Shown piece after piece: positions 24,537-33,315 of a DNA stretch of 64,000 nt. The position numbers and the translations under genes are program-made. The notes under the pieces are model-generated. The model saw only the letters and a program-made list of their open reading frames with translations. It was not told where the DNA came from and made no database searches. The DNA lies in assembly GCA_022825065.1 (NCBI GenBank), contig JAJDYR010000014.1:22217-86216 (forward strand), in the 5' to 3' direction. Source of the stretch: a bacterium. Lineage in GTDB: Bacteria; UBA8248. Within the stretch, counting starts at the first letter, position 1. Every line of letters begins with the position of its first letter.

Positions 24537-25901
24537 ATGGATGAACTCAGGGTATTATCCGTATGCGGCAATCTCGGCTATGGATTCCCCAAAACCTCAC
24601 TCGATAACGGCCTCGCCCGAGACCCGCACATCATGGGGGCGGACAACGGCTCCACCGACGCGGGCCCCTACTACCTCGGAAGCGGCGATCAGCTCACCAA
24701 GCGCGAGCAGATACGCAGGGACTTAGGGTTCTCGCTGGCCGCCGCCAGAAAAAAGAAGATCCCCTACATCATCGGCTCCGCCGGCACGGCGGGGGGAAAT
24801 CCACACGTGGACAGCGTGCTCGACACGATGCATGAGCTGGCGAAGCGCGACGGGCACCGCTTCAAGCTCGCGGTGATACGCTCCGAGATGGACAAGGAGT
24901 TCATCAAGCGCGCCGTGCGGGAGAAGAGAACGCGCACCCTGGGGAAACTCCCCGAACTCACCGAGGAGATGGTGGACGAGAGCGTGCGCATCGTGGGCCA
25001 GATGGGGCTGGAACCTTTCATGACGGCTCTGGAGGGCGGTGCGGAGGTCGTCCTCGCCGGACGCTCCTGCGACACGGCCATCTACACCTCCTACGCCGCG
25101 ATGCAAGGCTTCGATCTCGGCCTCGCCTTCCACATGGCGAAAATCATCGAGTGCGGCGCGCAGTGCGCCCTGCCCATCGGGGCGAACGACTGCATTCTGG
25201 GTACGCTGCGCGAAGATCACTTCGAGCTCGAACCGATGAACGAGGGAATGCGCGTGACGCCGGGTTCCGTGGCTGCCCACATGATGTACGAACAGCCCGA
25301 TCCCTATCTGTTCTATGAGCCGGAGGGGGTGATCGACCTCAAGGACTCGGAGTTCGAGCAACTCGGCGAGCGCCGCGTGCGGGTGAGCGGCAGCCGATTC
25401 GTACAAGCGCAGACCCCGACCATCAAGATCGAAGGGGTGCGCTTGAGAGGTTACCGCACCATCGCCGTCGCCGGGATGACGGACCCGCGTCTCATCGCGA
25501 GTCTCGACGAGGTGGAGGCCAACGTGAAGAACACCGTGGCGGACATGGTCCGGGGGGCGCTCTCGCCCGAGGACTACGAACTGCGTTTCATCTTCTACGG
25601 ACGCGACGGCGTGATGGGCCGGCCCTCAGCTGAAGATCAGGGCACCCCCCGTGAAGTCGGCGTGGTGATGGAGGCAATCGCCAGGGATCAGACGACGGCG
25701 AACGCCGTGCTCTCCCTCACGCGGAGCACGTTTCTGCACTCGGGCTTCGAGGGCCGGAAAGCCACCGCCGGGAACCTCGCCTTCCCGTTCTCGCCGTCTG
25801 ATTTCGAGGGCGGGCCGGTGTATGAGTTCCACATCTATCACCTCGTGGAGCTCGAAGACGCCGCGGCGCCCTTCGAGGTCGAATTCGCGCAGGTGGGCTG
25901 A
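24537..25901 (+). CDS. AtuA-like protein (DUF1446, acyclic terpene utilisation family)
   Basis: 454 residues from ATG 24537 (CGGGAG upstream). The N-terminal block GNLGYGFPKTSLDNGLARDPHIMGADNGSTDAGPYYLGSG is the family signature. Members occur in acyclic-terpene and related carboxylic-acid breakdown clusters; the biochemical step is not well defined. Here it is followed after 2 bases by a DUF4387 protein, its usual partner, then an M20 enzyme. No signal peptide. Confidence 0.87.
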   Translation: MDELRVLSVCGNLGYGFPKTSLDNGLARDPHIMGADNGSTDAGPYYLGSGDQLTKREQIRRDLGFSLAAARKKKIPYIIGSAGTAGGNPHVDSVLDTMHELAKRDGHRFKLAVIRSEMDKEFIKRAVREKRTRTLGKLPELTEEMVDESVRIVGQMGLEPFMTALEGGAEVVLAGRSCDTAIYTSYAAMQGFDLGLAFHMAKIIECGAQCALPIGANDCILGTLREDHFELEPMNEGMRVTPGSVAAHMMYEQPDPYLFYEPEGVIDLKDSEFEQLGERRVRVSGSRFVQAQTPTIKIEGVRLRGYRTIAVAGMTDPRLIASLDEVEANVKNTVADMVRGALSPEDYELRFIFYGRDGVMGRPSAEDQGTPREVGVVMEAIARDQTTANAVLSLTRSTFLHSGFEGRKATAGNLAFPFSPSDFEGGPVYEFHIYHLVELEDAAAPFEVEFAQVG

Positions 25902-25903
25902 GC

Positions 25904-26215
25904 GTGGAGCGGCTCTACGATCTCGCCGAGGTGCTGCGAAGCAAGAACGCAGGCCCCCTGCACATCACGCTGGACCTGTTGTTCCCCGATGAGGCGACCT
26001 ACCGGCGCGTGGCCGACAGCGAGGCCCTCACGCCGGGCGTGGTTTCAGAACTCTACGAGATGGAGGTCGAGCAGGTGAAGATCGTCCATTTCGACGCGGC
26101 CAACGCCATCAAGATCACCATACCGAGGAAAGGGCCGACCTCGGGCGCGCCGGGCGACCGCGACGTATACGGAGCGCAGCAGCACGGCCCGCTGCTCGAT
26201 CTCATGATTCCCTGA
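25904..26215 (+). CDS. DUF4387 protein, partner of AtuA-like protein
   Basis: 103 residues, GTG start 2 bases after the AtuA-like stop. The sequence SKNAGPLHITLDLLFPD and the ending FDAANAIKITIPR..PGDRDVYGAQQHGPLL fit DUF4387, which in many genomes is adjacent or fused to AtuA-like proteins. Probably a small subunit of the same enzyme. No biochemical function established. Confidence 0.85.
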   Translation: MERLYDLAEVLRSKNAGPLHITLDLLFPDEATYRRVADSEALTPGVVSELYEMEVEQVKIVHFDAANAIKITIPRKGPTSGAPGDRDVYGAQQHGPLLDLMIP

Positions 26216-26254
26216 TAGCTGCGTACCCCCCGCGAGAGATGAGGAGGTTCTCCA

Positions 26255-27640
26255 ATGGACGTCGAACGCGTCATCGCGCAAATCGAGGCGGATTTCGAAT
26301 CCGCCCACATCGAGCGTCTCCTGAAATACATTCGACAGCCGAGCGTATCGGCGCTCAACCTCGGAAACGACGAGATGGCCCGGATGCTGGCCGATGAGAT
26401 CATCGAAGTCGGCGGTGAGGCGGAGGTGGTGGAGACGGCGGAGTTTCCCGTCGTCTACGGACTTATCGACGAAGGAGCCGAGCGAACGCTCCTTTGCCAC
26501 GGCCTCTACGACGTGACGCCGGCCGAAGAACCAAACTGGATCAACCCTCCCTTCGATCCCCGGATTCAGGAACTCGAAGGCCTGGGACCCTGCATCGTGG
26601 GCCGGGGAGCGGAGGACATGAAGACCGGCATCGCCTGCGTGATGAACACGGTCTACGCGGCGCGCGCCGCGGGGGAAAAACTCCCGCTCAACCTCATGTT
26701 CGTCCACGAGGCGTCCGAACTCGGCAGCGGCGGCATCAAGGATTTCTTCCCGCGCTACAGGGAGAAGATGCAAAAGGCGAACGCGGCCTACTGGCTCTGC
26801 CCGATGGGGCAGACCGACGGGACGCCCATCGTCCCGCTCGGCCTCAAGGGCAACCTGATGGGCAGGCTCTTCTGCCGACCCGGAGAGTGGGGCGGGCCGG
26901 TGGGCAACGAGATTCACGCACTCAACTGCAACTGGATAGACAATCCGGCGGAGCACATCGTGGAGGCGATCGCCCATCTGCAGGCGAGGCTCGAAGAGAT
27001 TTACCAAAACGGCGAGGGCTGGACGCCGAGCGAGGCCGAAGAGGAATTGTGCCGAAAACTCGCCGAGCGCATGGATCCCGAGCGGATGAGGCAGAGCCTG
27101 GGGGTCGAGCGCTTCCGGCAGGATGATTTCCACGCCGCCGTCCGCTCGCATCTGTTCAAGGCGGAATTCACGCTCACGGGCCTGCACGCGGGCTTCGTCG
27201 GAGAGGGGAAATCCGTCAAGGTCAGCATTCCCTCAGAAGCCCAGGCCGTGGTGAACATGCGCTTCCAGCCGGGCGAAGACCCCGACGAGCGCATCGGGAA
27301 CGTGCGCAACATCCTGGCGGAGGGCGGCTACGGCGACGTCGAGTTCGTCGTGAACAACCACTACGCGGGCGGCGGAACGCCGCTGGAGCATCCTCTCATC
27401 CAGTGCTTCCTGAAGGCCCATGCGGACATGGGCGCAGACCCGGAGGTCTGGCCCGTGCACCCGGCGGGGATGCCCGTGGCCCTGTGGACCGAGGAGCTGG
27501 GCGTGCCCTGGATCGGCGGGCTTCCGTGCAACGCCATGCGAAAACACGCGGCGAACGAATACGCGCAGGTCTCGGGGGTTCTCCAGTCCGAGAAGTTCCT
27601 CGCGCACTTCTTCGAGGGATTCTCGAAACTCACGTATTGA
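26255..27640 (+). CDS. M20-family metallopeptidase/deacylase
   Basis: 461 residues, ATG with GAGGAGG upstream. The expected metal-ligand region is LLCHGLYDVTPAEEPNW: the HxD motif reads H-G-L-Y-D, a two-residue longer spacing than the usual HxD. The second region is GRGAEDMKTGIACVM, then VHEASELGSGGIKD for the Glu pair, as in the dipeptidase/CNDP-like branch. The C-terminus ends with PWIGGLPCNAMRKHAANEYAQV, containing the last histidine ligand. Same direction as AtuA/DUF4387, probably one operon. Confidence 0.83.
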   Translation: MDVERVIAQIEADFESAHIERLLKYIRQPSVSALNLGNDEMARMLADEIIEVGGEAEVVETAEFPVVYGLIDEGAERTLLCHGLYDVTPAEEPNWINPPFDPRIQELEGLGPCIVGRGAEDMKTGIACVMNTVYAARAAGEKLPLNLMFVHEASELGSGGIKDFFPRYREKMQKANAAYWLCPMGQTDGTPIVPLGLKGNLMGRLFCRPGEWGGPVGNEIHALNCNWIDNPAEHIVEAIAHLQARLEEIYQNGEGWTPSEAEEELCRKLAERMDPERMRQSLGVERFRQDDFHAAVRSHLFKAEFTLTGLHAGFVGEGKSVKVSIPSEAQAVVNMRFQPGEDPDERIGNVRNILAEGGYGDVEFVVNNHYAGGGTPLEHPLIQCFLKAHADMGADPEVWPVHPAGMPVALWTEELGVPWIGGLPCNAMRKHAANEYAQVSGVLQSEKFLAHFFEGFSKLTY

Positions 27641-27681
27641 TTGTGGGGTGCTTATCCACCACCACGACGAAGGCCTGAAAA

Positions 27682-28407
27682 TTAACTATCCCCCGCCGGC
27701 GGCCAGATGCGTTCTCCCAGGCTGGGCGAACTGGGCGCGTGGACGAGGGTGTTCACGGCCTGGCGCGAGCGGGGTATCTTCTCCGTCGTGAAATTCTTTT
27801 GAAGCGATTCCAGGGATACCCACTCATAGAGAATGCCGTGTTTCGCCCAGCCGGAAACCGAGACGAGGTTCCGCGCGCCGACGCAGCCCTCCATGCTCGT
27901 CAGGCGCGGCATCCGCACCTGGGAGTACCAGCAACCGAGCTCGTCCTCGTTCTCGACGGCGTTGATGTTGAAGGTGCCGAACTGGATGCCTGGACCCGGC
28001 GTGATGCCGGGCGCGCGGGTTTTGAACTCGGGGCCGTCGATACGGTTGTGCTCCATGAAGATGCAGGAGCGCGCGTTGATTCGCCGCCCGAGCATCTCCC
28101 GGTCATCCGCCGTCATCTTCTCCGCCATCTGCTCGGGACTGGGGTCCAGAAAAGCGTTCGGCGAGAGCGCGCCGTAGAGCATCAGGTACTGAACCCCTGT
28201 GGGAACGCTCGCGTCGTCCGTGTGGTGGACGACGCCCCGGATGCGCTCCTCACGCTCGGGCGTCACCACGTTCTTCACGTGCGCAGCCCAGAGGTAGCCC
28301 GGCCGCGCAAGCGCTTCGGGGATGTGGACCTCATGAAGCCAGGAGACGTATTCATCCGCTCCCTCTTCGGGAAGGTCGTACCATACCGCCCAGATTCCTC
28401 GGTCCAT
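27682..28407 (-). CDS. EthD/dimeric alpha-beta-barrel-like protein
   Basis: 241 residues, GGAGAAG 6 bases before the ATG. Two ferredoxin-like halves are suggested: WAVWYDLPEEGADEYVSWLHEVHIPEALARPGYLWAAHV at the start and a weaker repeat ...ELGCWYSQVRMPRLTSMEGCVGARNLVSV. This is the pattern of EthD or antibiotic-monooxygenase-type barrels. No cofactor motif. On the same strand as, and 38 bases downstream of, the AhpD-like selenoprotein gene, so probably cotranscribed. Confidence 0.6.
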   Translation of the reverse strand: MDRGIWAVWYDLPEEGADEYVSWLHEVHIPEALARPGYLWAAHVKNVVTPEREERIRGVVHHTDDASVPTGVQYLMLYGALSPNAFLDPSPEQMAEKMTADDREMLGRRINARSCIFMEHNRIDGPEFKTRAPGITPGPGIQFGTFNINAVENEDELGCWYSQVRMPRLTSMEGCVGARNLVSVSGWAKHGILYEWVSLESLQKNFTTEKIPRSRQAVNTLVHAPSSPSLGERIWPPAGDS

Positions 28408-28445
28408 TTATCGCTTCTCCTCTTTGGCGTGATTCGTGGATGTTC

Positions 28446-29099
28446 CTATTCGTTTGGTTCCGGAAATGAGTCCGGCCAGTTGTCGAGAACTTCCTGCAGA
28501 TAAGCCTTGAGTTTCTCCGGGTCGGGCCGGAGGCGGCCCACGTCCTCGATGATATCTACCTCATCGTTCGGCAGCTTGAGCGAATCGTGGTAGCGGTTTC
28601 TCATGTTGAAGTAGCTGATGACGAAGGTGAGCTCCACAAACTCTGCGTCCGTGAAATGCCTCTGCACCTCCTCCGCCACGTCGTCCCGGAACTTGGCGGT
28701 GTTTCGCGTGACGTGTTCGGCCCAGAGGACGGTCGCTTTTTCTCTGGGATTCAGGAGCGGCGAATCCATGTAATCGTCCGAGCCGATGGCGGCGACGTGT
28801 TCATCGGTGATTCCCAGCACCCGGCCGAGAGCGGTGTTGTGCGCGAGTCAGTAGTCGCACCCGTTCATCTGGCTGGTCTTGATGACGGCGATCTCTTTTA
28901 TTTTGGAAGAGAGGGCGGTGCCGAGCCCCTCGCGCATCAGGGTCTGGACGAGAGGATAGAAAATACGCGCGAGAAACGGGGAGTGCGCCGTCGCCCGGGT
29001 GGAGTTGACCTGCCTGCTTTGGAAGTTGTTCAGGATGTCGAAGGTGCGCGCGATCTCGCCTTCTGCTCCCTCCCTGCCGAGCAACGGGACTCTGGACAC
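28446..29099 (-). CDS. AhpD/carboxymuconolactone-decarboxylase-like selenoprotein (TGA at 28848-28850 read as Sec)
   Basis: From GTG 29099 (GAGGAG 5-10 bases upstream) the frame runs to TAG 28446 with one in-frame TGA. The site reads KEIAVIKTSQMNGC-DY-U-LAHN: Glu, 11 residues, Cys81, two residues, Sec84, His. This is the AhpD active-site pattern E-x11-C-x2-C-x2/3-H with the second cysteine replaced by TGA. Downstream sequence (GITDEHVAAI, LNPREKATVLWAEHVTRN, FTDAEFVELTFVISYFNMRNR) is typical of peroxidase-related carboxymuconolactone-decarboxylase proteins. A CxxU AhpD-like family has been described in metagenomic selenoproteomes. 217 residues. Likely a peroxide or hydroperoxide reductase. 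Callers would give a truncated 124-residue product lacking the active site. Confidence 0.87.
28815..28839 (-). promoter_or_regulatory. Candidate SECIS hairpin of the AhpD-like selenoprotein
   Basis: Reading on the minus strand 9-33 bases after the TGA, arms CAACACC and GGTGCTG pair with one A-C mismatch around an 11-base loop starting with G. Position and loop G fit a bacterial SECIS; the stem is weaker than the one at 3091. An alternative small stem GGTG/CACC lies just downstream. Confidence 0.5.
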
Positions 29100-29348
29100 G
29101 GGATGACTCCTCATCGAATGCGAATTGCGAGAATTTTCCGGTGAATGGTTCATCTTCCCACAACATGCGCCATCTTTCACGCTGTCTTCGGATGTCGCTC
29201 CGGGATGACACGCCGGTCGATTCTTGCTAGCCTGTTTTATATACGCAGATAAGATGGAAGGCGGTTTCAGCGTCCCGGAATCAGGGCTTCCTCCCCGGCG
29301 GAATGGATGAGGGCGGCCAGAATTCCACATCCTTCAAGAGGTCCGGAC

Positions 29349-29825
29349 GTGCGGAAAGCCGATATTTACACAGCCGTCATTTTTATACTCTATAGCGTCA
29401 TCGGCTTTTTCTATATCATTCCCACGCAGATTCAATACGCCATTCCGCCCGAAGAAGTCACGAACGCCGTCTTTTTGCCCACTTTCTTTCCCACCTCCGC
29501 CGTCGTCACCTTCGGGCTGGTGAGCGCGATGTTCCTCTTCGGGGCTCTCAGGCGGAGTGAAGCGGGCGGGCAGGTGATTTCGGGCAAAAGGGCGCTCTTA
29601 CAAGTCTGCGCCGTTTTCGTTCTTTGCTACGTCTACGTCGAGTCTTTGGCGTATTTCGGCTTTCTGGTGAGTACACCCGTTTTTCTCGCAATCCTCGTTA
29701 CGTCCATGGGCACGCGCGACTGGCGCTACGTCGCGGCGATGTCGCTCCTGTTTCCCGTCGTGGTGAACTATTTCTTCTGGTTCGCCTTCAAGCTGGCGCT
29801 GCCCGAGGGCAGCCTCTTCAGTTAG
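29349..29825 (+). CDS. TTT transporter small membrane subunit (TctB-like)
   Basis: 158 residues from GTG 29349 (AAGAGG upstream). Four hydrophobic segments: IYTAVIFILYSVIGFFYIIP, TSAVVTFGLVSAMFLFGAL, LLQVCAVFVLCYVYVESLAYFGFLV and MSLLFPVVVNYFFWFAF. Size and layout match TctB. Followed after 7 bases by tctA. Confidence 0.82.
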   Translation: MRKADIYTAVIFILYSVIGFFYIIPTQIQYAIPPEEVTNAVFLPTFFPTSAVVTFGLVSAMFLFGALRRSEAGGQVISGKRALLQVCAVFVLCYVYVESLAYFGFLVSTPVFLAILVTSMGTRDWRYVAAMSLLFPVVVNYFFWFAFKLALPEGSLFS

Positions 29826-29832
29826 GGCGCGT

Positions 29833-31371
29833 ATGTTCGAACAGATACTCGAGGGAGTCATGATGGCGCTCACGTGGCAGGGTATCGCCATGATAGCGCT
29901 GGGCGTCTTCGTGGGCATCACGGTGGGCGCCATTCCGGGGCTCACGAGCGTGATGGCGACGGCGATCCTGGTTCCCTTCTCCTTTTTCATGCCGCCCGTG
30001 CTGGGCATTCCCTTCTTGCTGGGGATTCACAAGGGAACCCTTTTCGGAGGCTCCATCCCCGCCATTCTGGTGAATACGCCGGGAACCGCGCCCGCGGCGG
30101 CGACGTGTATGGACGGGTTTCCGCTCGCGCAAAAAGGAGAGGCGAGGAGCGCGATCCAGATGGCGCTCTACTCCTCCACCATCGGCGATACTTTCAGCGA
30201 TCTGGTACTGATTCTCGCGGCGCTTCCGCTGGCCGCCGTGGCGCTCCTGTTCGGGCCGACCGAGTTTTTCGGACTCCTGCTCATGGGGCTGGCCATCATC
30301 TCCAGCGTGACGGGCGCCTCCCTGGTGAAGGGCGTGCTGTCGGCCCTCATCGGGCTCCAGCTCGGCATGGTGGGCACGGACATCATCTCGGGCGGGGAGC
30401 GCTTCACGTTCGGTCTTCACGGACTGGCCGAAGGGATCGGGGTGGTTCCCCTGCTCATCGGGCTTTTCGCCGTGAGCGAGGTGTTCATACAGGCGGAAAA
30501 AAAGGCTTCCGTCCTCTCGAGCCCGCCCGATACCCTGCATCTGCGAGGCGGCAGGAAACTCAGGATCATCGAGGTTTGGCATTCGGCGCGCACCATCGTG
30601 CGCTCGTCCATGATAGGCACCTTCGTCGGCGCGATTCCGGGCACGGGAGCGGCCATCGCCACCTTCGTGAGCTACGCGGCGGCGAAACGGGCTTCCAAGA
30701 AACCCGAAGAGTACGGCCACGGCAGCTACGAGGGCGTCGCGGCTTCTGAAGCCGCCAACAGCGCGGTGGCGGGCGCGGACCTCATCCCCACCCTCACGTT
30801 CGGAATACCCGGGGACCCGAGCGCGGCGATTCTCATGGGCGCGTTCATCGCCCAGGGGCTGCGGCCGGGGCCGAGCCTTTTCCAGGAACACGCCCCCGTC
30901 ATGTACGCCATCTTCACGCTTTTGCTTATCGGGAACCCCATCATGCTGGTCCAGGGCTGGCTCTTGACGGGCATGTTCGCCAAGATCGTCACCATCCGCC
31001 AGTCGTTACTGGTGCCCGGCATCATCGTCTCCTGTCTGGTGGGGGCGTACGTCTATCACAGCAACCTGGGCGACCTCGTGCTGGCGCTCGTCGCGGGCCT
31101 GTTCGGATACGGGTTCAGAAAACTCAAGTTTCCGATGGCCCCGCTCGTCATCGCATTCATCCTGGCGCCCAGGGCGGAAGAAGCGCTTCAGCAGGCGCTC
31201 ATCATCTCCGACGGCGATTATTCTGTCTTCATCACCCGCCCCATCGCGGCTTGTTTCATCGGTTTGACCGTGCTCATGCTGGTGACGAGCATCTGGAAGC
31301 GACCGTGGGCCGAGACCATGAGGCCGCAAACGGCAGCCGATTCATCCAATTCAAAGGAGGAACCAAAATGA
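29833..31371 (+). CDS. TTT transporter large membrane subunit (TctA family)
   Basis: 512 residues, many transmembrane segments. Both internal-repeat motifs are clear: GITVGAIPGLTSVMATAILVPF with GGSIPAILVNTPGTAPAAATCMDGFPLAQKG, and FVGAIPGTGAAIATFVSYAAAKRASK with LIPTLTFGIPGDPSAAILMGAF. Paralogue of the protein at 16049. Its stop overlaps the start of the receptor gene by ATGA, so gene order here is B-A-C. Confidence 0.92.
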   Translation: MFEQILEGVMMALTWQGIAMIALGVFVGITVGAIPGLTSVMATAILVPFSFFMPPVLGIPFLLGIHKGTLFGGSIPAILVNTPGTAPAAATCMDGFPLAQKGEARSAIQMALYSSTIGDTFSDLVLILAALPLAAVALLFGPTEFFGLLLMGLAIISSVTGASLVKGVLSALIGLQLGMVGTDIISGGERFTFGLHGLAEGIGVVPLLIGLFAVSEVFIQAEKKASVLSSPPDTLHLRGGRKLRIIEVWHSARTIVRSSMIGTFVGAIPGTGAAIATFVSYAAAKRASKKPEEYGHGSYEGVAASEAANSAVAGADLIPTLTFGIPGDPSAAILMGAFIAQGLRPGPSLFQEHAPVMYAIFTLLLIGNPIMLVQGWLLTGMFAKIVTIRQSLLVPGIIVSCLVGAYVYHSNLGDLVLALVAGLFGYGFRKLKFPMAPLVIAFILAPRAEEALQQALIISDGDYSVFITRPIAACFIGLTVLMLVTSIWKRPWAETMRPQTAADSSNSKEEPK

Positions 31372-32357
31372 TGCGCAAATCCTGGAAGATCGCCCTGGCG
31401 GCGGTTCTGTCGCTTGGGCTCCTCGCTTTCACCGCCCCCCCCGCCGCGGCGGAGAAGTACCCCTCGAAACCCATCAAGATCATCGTGCCCCTGGGCGCGG
31501 GCGGTTCGCACGACCTCCACTCGCGCGCCGTGGCCAGCGTGCTGCACCAGTACATCGGCCAGCCCGCCTACGTGCAGCTCATGCCGGGCGGCGGCGGAAA
31601 GATAGGGATGGGAGCGCTCAAGCGCGCCAAGCCCGACGGCTATACCCTCGCGATGGGCGCGAACAGCCACCTCTACATGTCGCCCCACGTGAAGGACATG
31701 GGCTTCGACCCCTTCAAGGATTTCATCCCCGTGTTCCAGATCAACGAACTCCCCTACCTGCTGGTCACGCTGGGGAACCAGCCGTGGAAGAACTTCAAGG
31801 AATACATCGCCGCGGCGAAAAAGAGCAAAGGCAAGATCAAGCACGGCTCCACGGGAACCTATGGCCTGAGCCACACCATGATGCTCAAGATCGCCTACGA
31901 CACGAAGGCGCCGTTGCCCCACGTTCCCTTCCGCGGCGGCGGCCCGGCCATGAAGGCCATGCTGGGCGGGCACGTGCAAACGGCGGGCGCCAATCCGGCG
32001 ACGGGCGGCGTTCTCTCCAACTACAAGTCCGGCAAAATCCGCATTCTGGGCATCGCCGCCGCCAAGCGGTTCCCGCTTTTCCCGGACGTGCCGACCTTCA
32101 GGGAGCAGGGGGTGGACCTTCTGCTGTCTTCGAAGCGCATCGTCATGGTGCCCGCGGGAACGCCCAAGGACAGGATCGACATCCTGGAGAAGGCCCTGCT
32201 CAAGGTGGCGAAGGACAAGACCTTCAAGCGCCTGCTCAGGAAGATGGGCGTCAAGGCCGAGCCCGTCGTCGGCGAGAAGCTCCTGAAAGAGGTGAGAGCG
32301 GAATACGAGAGCAACAAGGACATCTACAAGAACGCAGGCGTGAAGATCAGAAACTAG
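31368..32357 (+). CDS. TTT-type periplasmic receptor (Bug/TctC family)
   Basis: 329 residues from ATG 31368, with AAAGGAGGAA upstream and ATGA overlap with tctA. Sec signal MMRKSWKIALAAVLSLGLLAFTAPPAAA. Family pattern YPSKPIKIIVPLGAGGSHD, VQLMPGGGGKIGMGALKRAKPDGYTLAMG, and KHGSTGTYGLSH. Binds a carboxylated ligand in the periplasm. Followed by a terminator. Confidence 0.91.
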   Translation: MMRKSWKIALAAVLSLGLLAFTAPPAAAEKYPSKPIKIIVPLGAGGSHDLHSRAVASVLHQYIGQPAYVQLMPGGGGKIGMGALKRAKPDGYTLAMGANSHLYMSPHVKDMGFDPFKDFIPVFQINELPYLLVTLGNQPWKNFKEYIAAAKKSKGKIKHGSTGTYGLSHTMMLKIAYDTKAPLPHVPFRGGGPAMKAMLGGHVQTAGANPATGGVLSNYKSGKIRILGIAAAKRFPLFPDVPTFREQGVDLLLSSKRIVMVPAGTPKDRIDILEKALLKVAKDKTFKRLLRKMGVKAEPVVGEKLLKEVRAEYESNKDIYKNAGVKIRN

Positions 32358-32389
32358 GGACGCAGGCGTTATCAGGAAGTTGATGAATC

Positions 32390-32427
32390 AGGCGGGGGTG
32401 GACGTTGCGCCCCCGCCTCGGTGTTTT
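32390..32427 (+). terminator. Rho-independent-type terminator after the second TTT operon
   Basis: Arms AGGCGGGGG (32390-32398) and CCCCCGCCT (32410-32418), an 11-base loop, then CGGTGTTTT. It spans the TTG at 32405 and so argues against that start for the next gene. Confidence 0.65.
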
Positions 32428-32449
32428 CACCTATGGACAGGGACAGAAT

Positions 32450-33313
32450 ATGCGGCGCCTGAGTGATCATCTCGTTGCGGAGACGGAATATCTCTGGGCG
32501 AACGTGGGCGCTGCCGTCACCGAGGCCGGCGTGGTGCTCATCGACTGCCCCGTGCGGCCCTCGGACTCAAGGAACTGGCAGGAAAAACTGAGGACGCTCA
32601 GCCCCAAGGGCATCCGCTACCGTATTTCGACGGATTATCACGGCGATCACACCATCGGCGCCGCGTTCATCGAGGATGCGGATGTCGTCTCCATCGCGCC
32701 GCAGCGCGTATACGATGCGCTCGCCGCGAAGGGCGGCTCTCTAGCCGGACGCGAGAACTTCGTCGACACGCTGAACGATATCGGCGCGCATGATGAGGCG
32801 AAAGAGATCGCGGAAGCCGTCCTGCCGCTGCCGCAGGTCTGCTTCGATGCGGGGATGACGCTCCACCTGCACCCCCTGACGTTCGAGATTTACCGCCTGG
32901 GCGGCCACACGCCCGCATGCAGTTCGGTCTACGTGCCTGAGGAAGGCGTGATCTTCACGGGCGACGTGATGATCAACGAGCCGGGCCCCGGGATGCGCGA
33001 GGCGCGCTTTCGGGAGTGGATCGAGGCGCTCGCCTGGATGGAGCGCCTGCCCGTCGCGCACGTCGTCCCCGGCCACGGGGAGATATGCGGCGTCGGGGAA
33101 GTGCGGCGCTTCAGGAACGATTTCGAGGAAATGTGGGGGATGATGGAGAGATTGGTGGAAAAGGGCATGACGCAGGAGGACGCCTCAACCAACGATTCGT
33201 TCGAGAAATTCTTCTGGTCCGATACGGGACGGGGCGAATCGTGGATCGCGCACAGGAGGCGGACGTTCCGGCGGGGGCTCGAGAACCTCTACGCGGAGGT
33301 GAAGGAGGGATAG
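32450..33313 (+). CDS. Metallo-beta-lactamase-fold hydrolase with an altered first metal ligand
   Basis: 287 residues from ATG 32450. The usual HxHxDH motif appears as TDYHGDHTIG: the first histidine is aspartate. Other ligand motifs are present: GGHTPACSSVYVPEEGVIFTGDVM (His and Asp) and HVVPGHGEICG (His). No signal peptide. The substitution may shift metal preference or leave one metal site weak. Starts a likely operon with the DUF296 and NTF2-like genes (2- and 8-base gaps). Substrate unknown. Confidence 0.82.
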   Translation: MRRLSDHLVAETEYLWANVGAAVTEAGVVLIDCPVRPSDSRNWQEKLRTLSPKGIRYRISTDYHGDHTIGAAFIEDADVVSIAPQRVYDALAAKGGSLAGRENFVDTLNDIGAHDEAKEIAEAVLPLPQVCFDAGMTLHLHPLTFEIYRLGGHTPACSSVYVPEEGVIFTGDVMINEPGPGMREARFREWIEALAWMERLPVAHVVPGHGEICGVGEVRRFRNDFEEMWGMMERLVEKGMTQEDASTNDSFEKFFWSDTGRGESWIAHRRRTFRRGLENLYAEVKEG

Positions 33314-33315
33314 GA

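Noticed and set aside
28446..28820. Separate 124-residue carboxymuconolactone decarboxylase starting at GTG 28820
   Set aside because: It would lack the active-site Cys region; the upstream frame continues homology through the TGA at the catalytic position.
32405..32449. TTG 32405 as start of the MBL-fold gene
   Set aside because: It lies within the loop of the terminator of the preceding operon; ATG 32450 is consistent with the fold.
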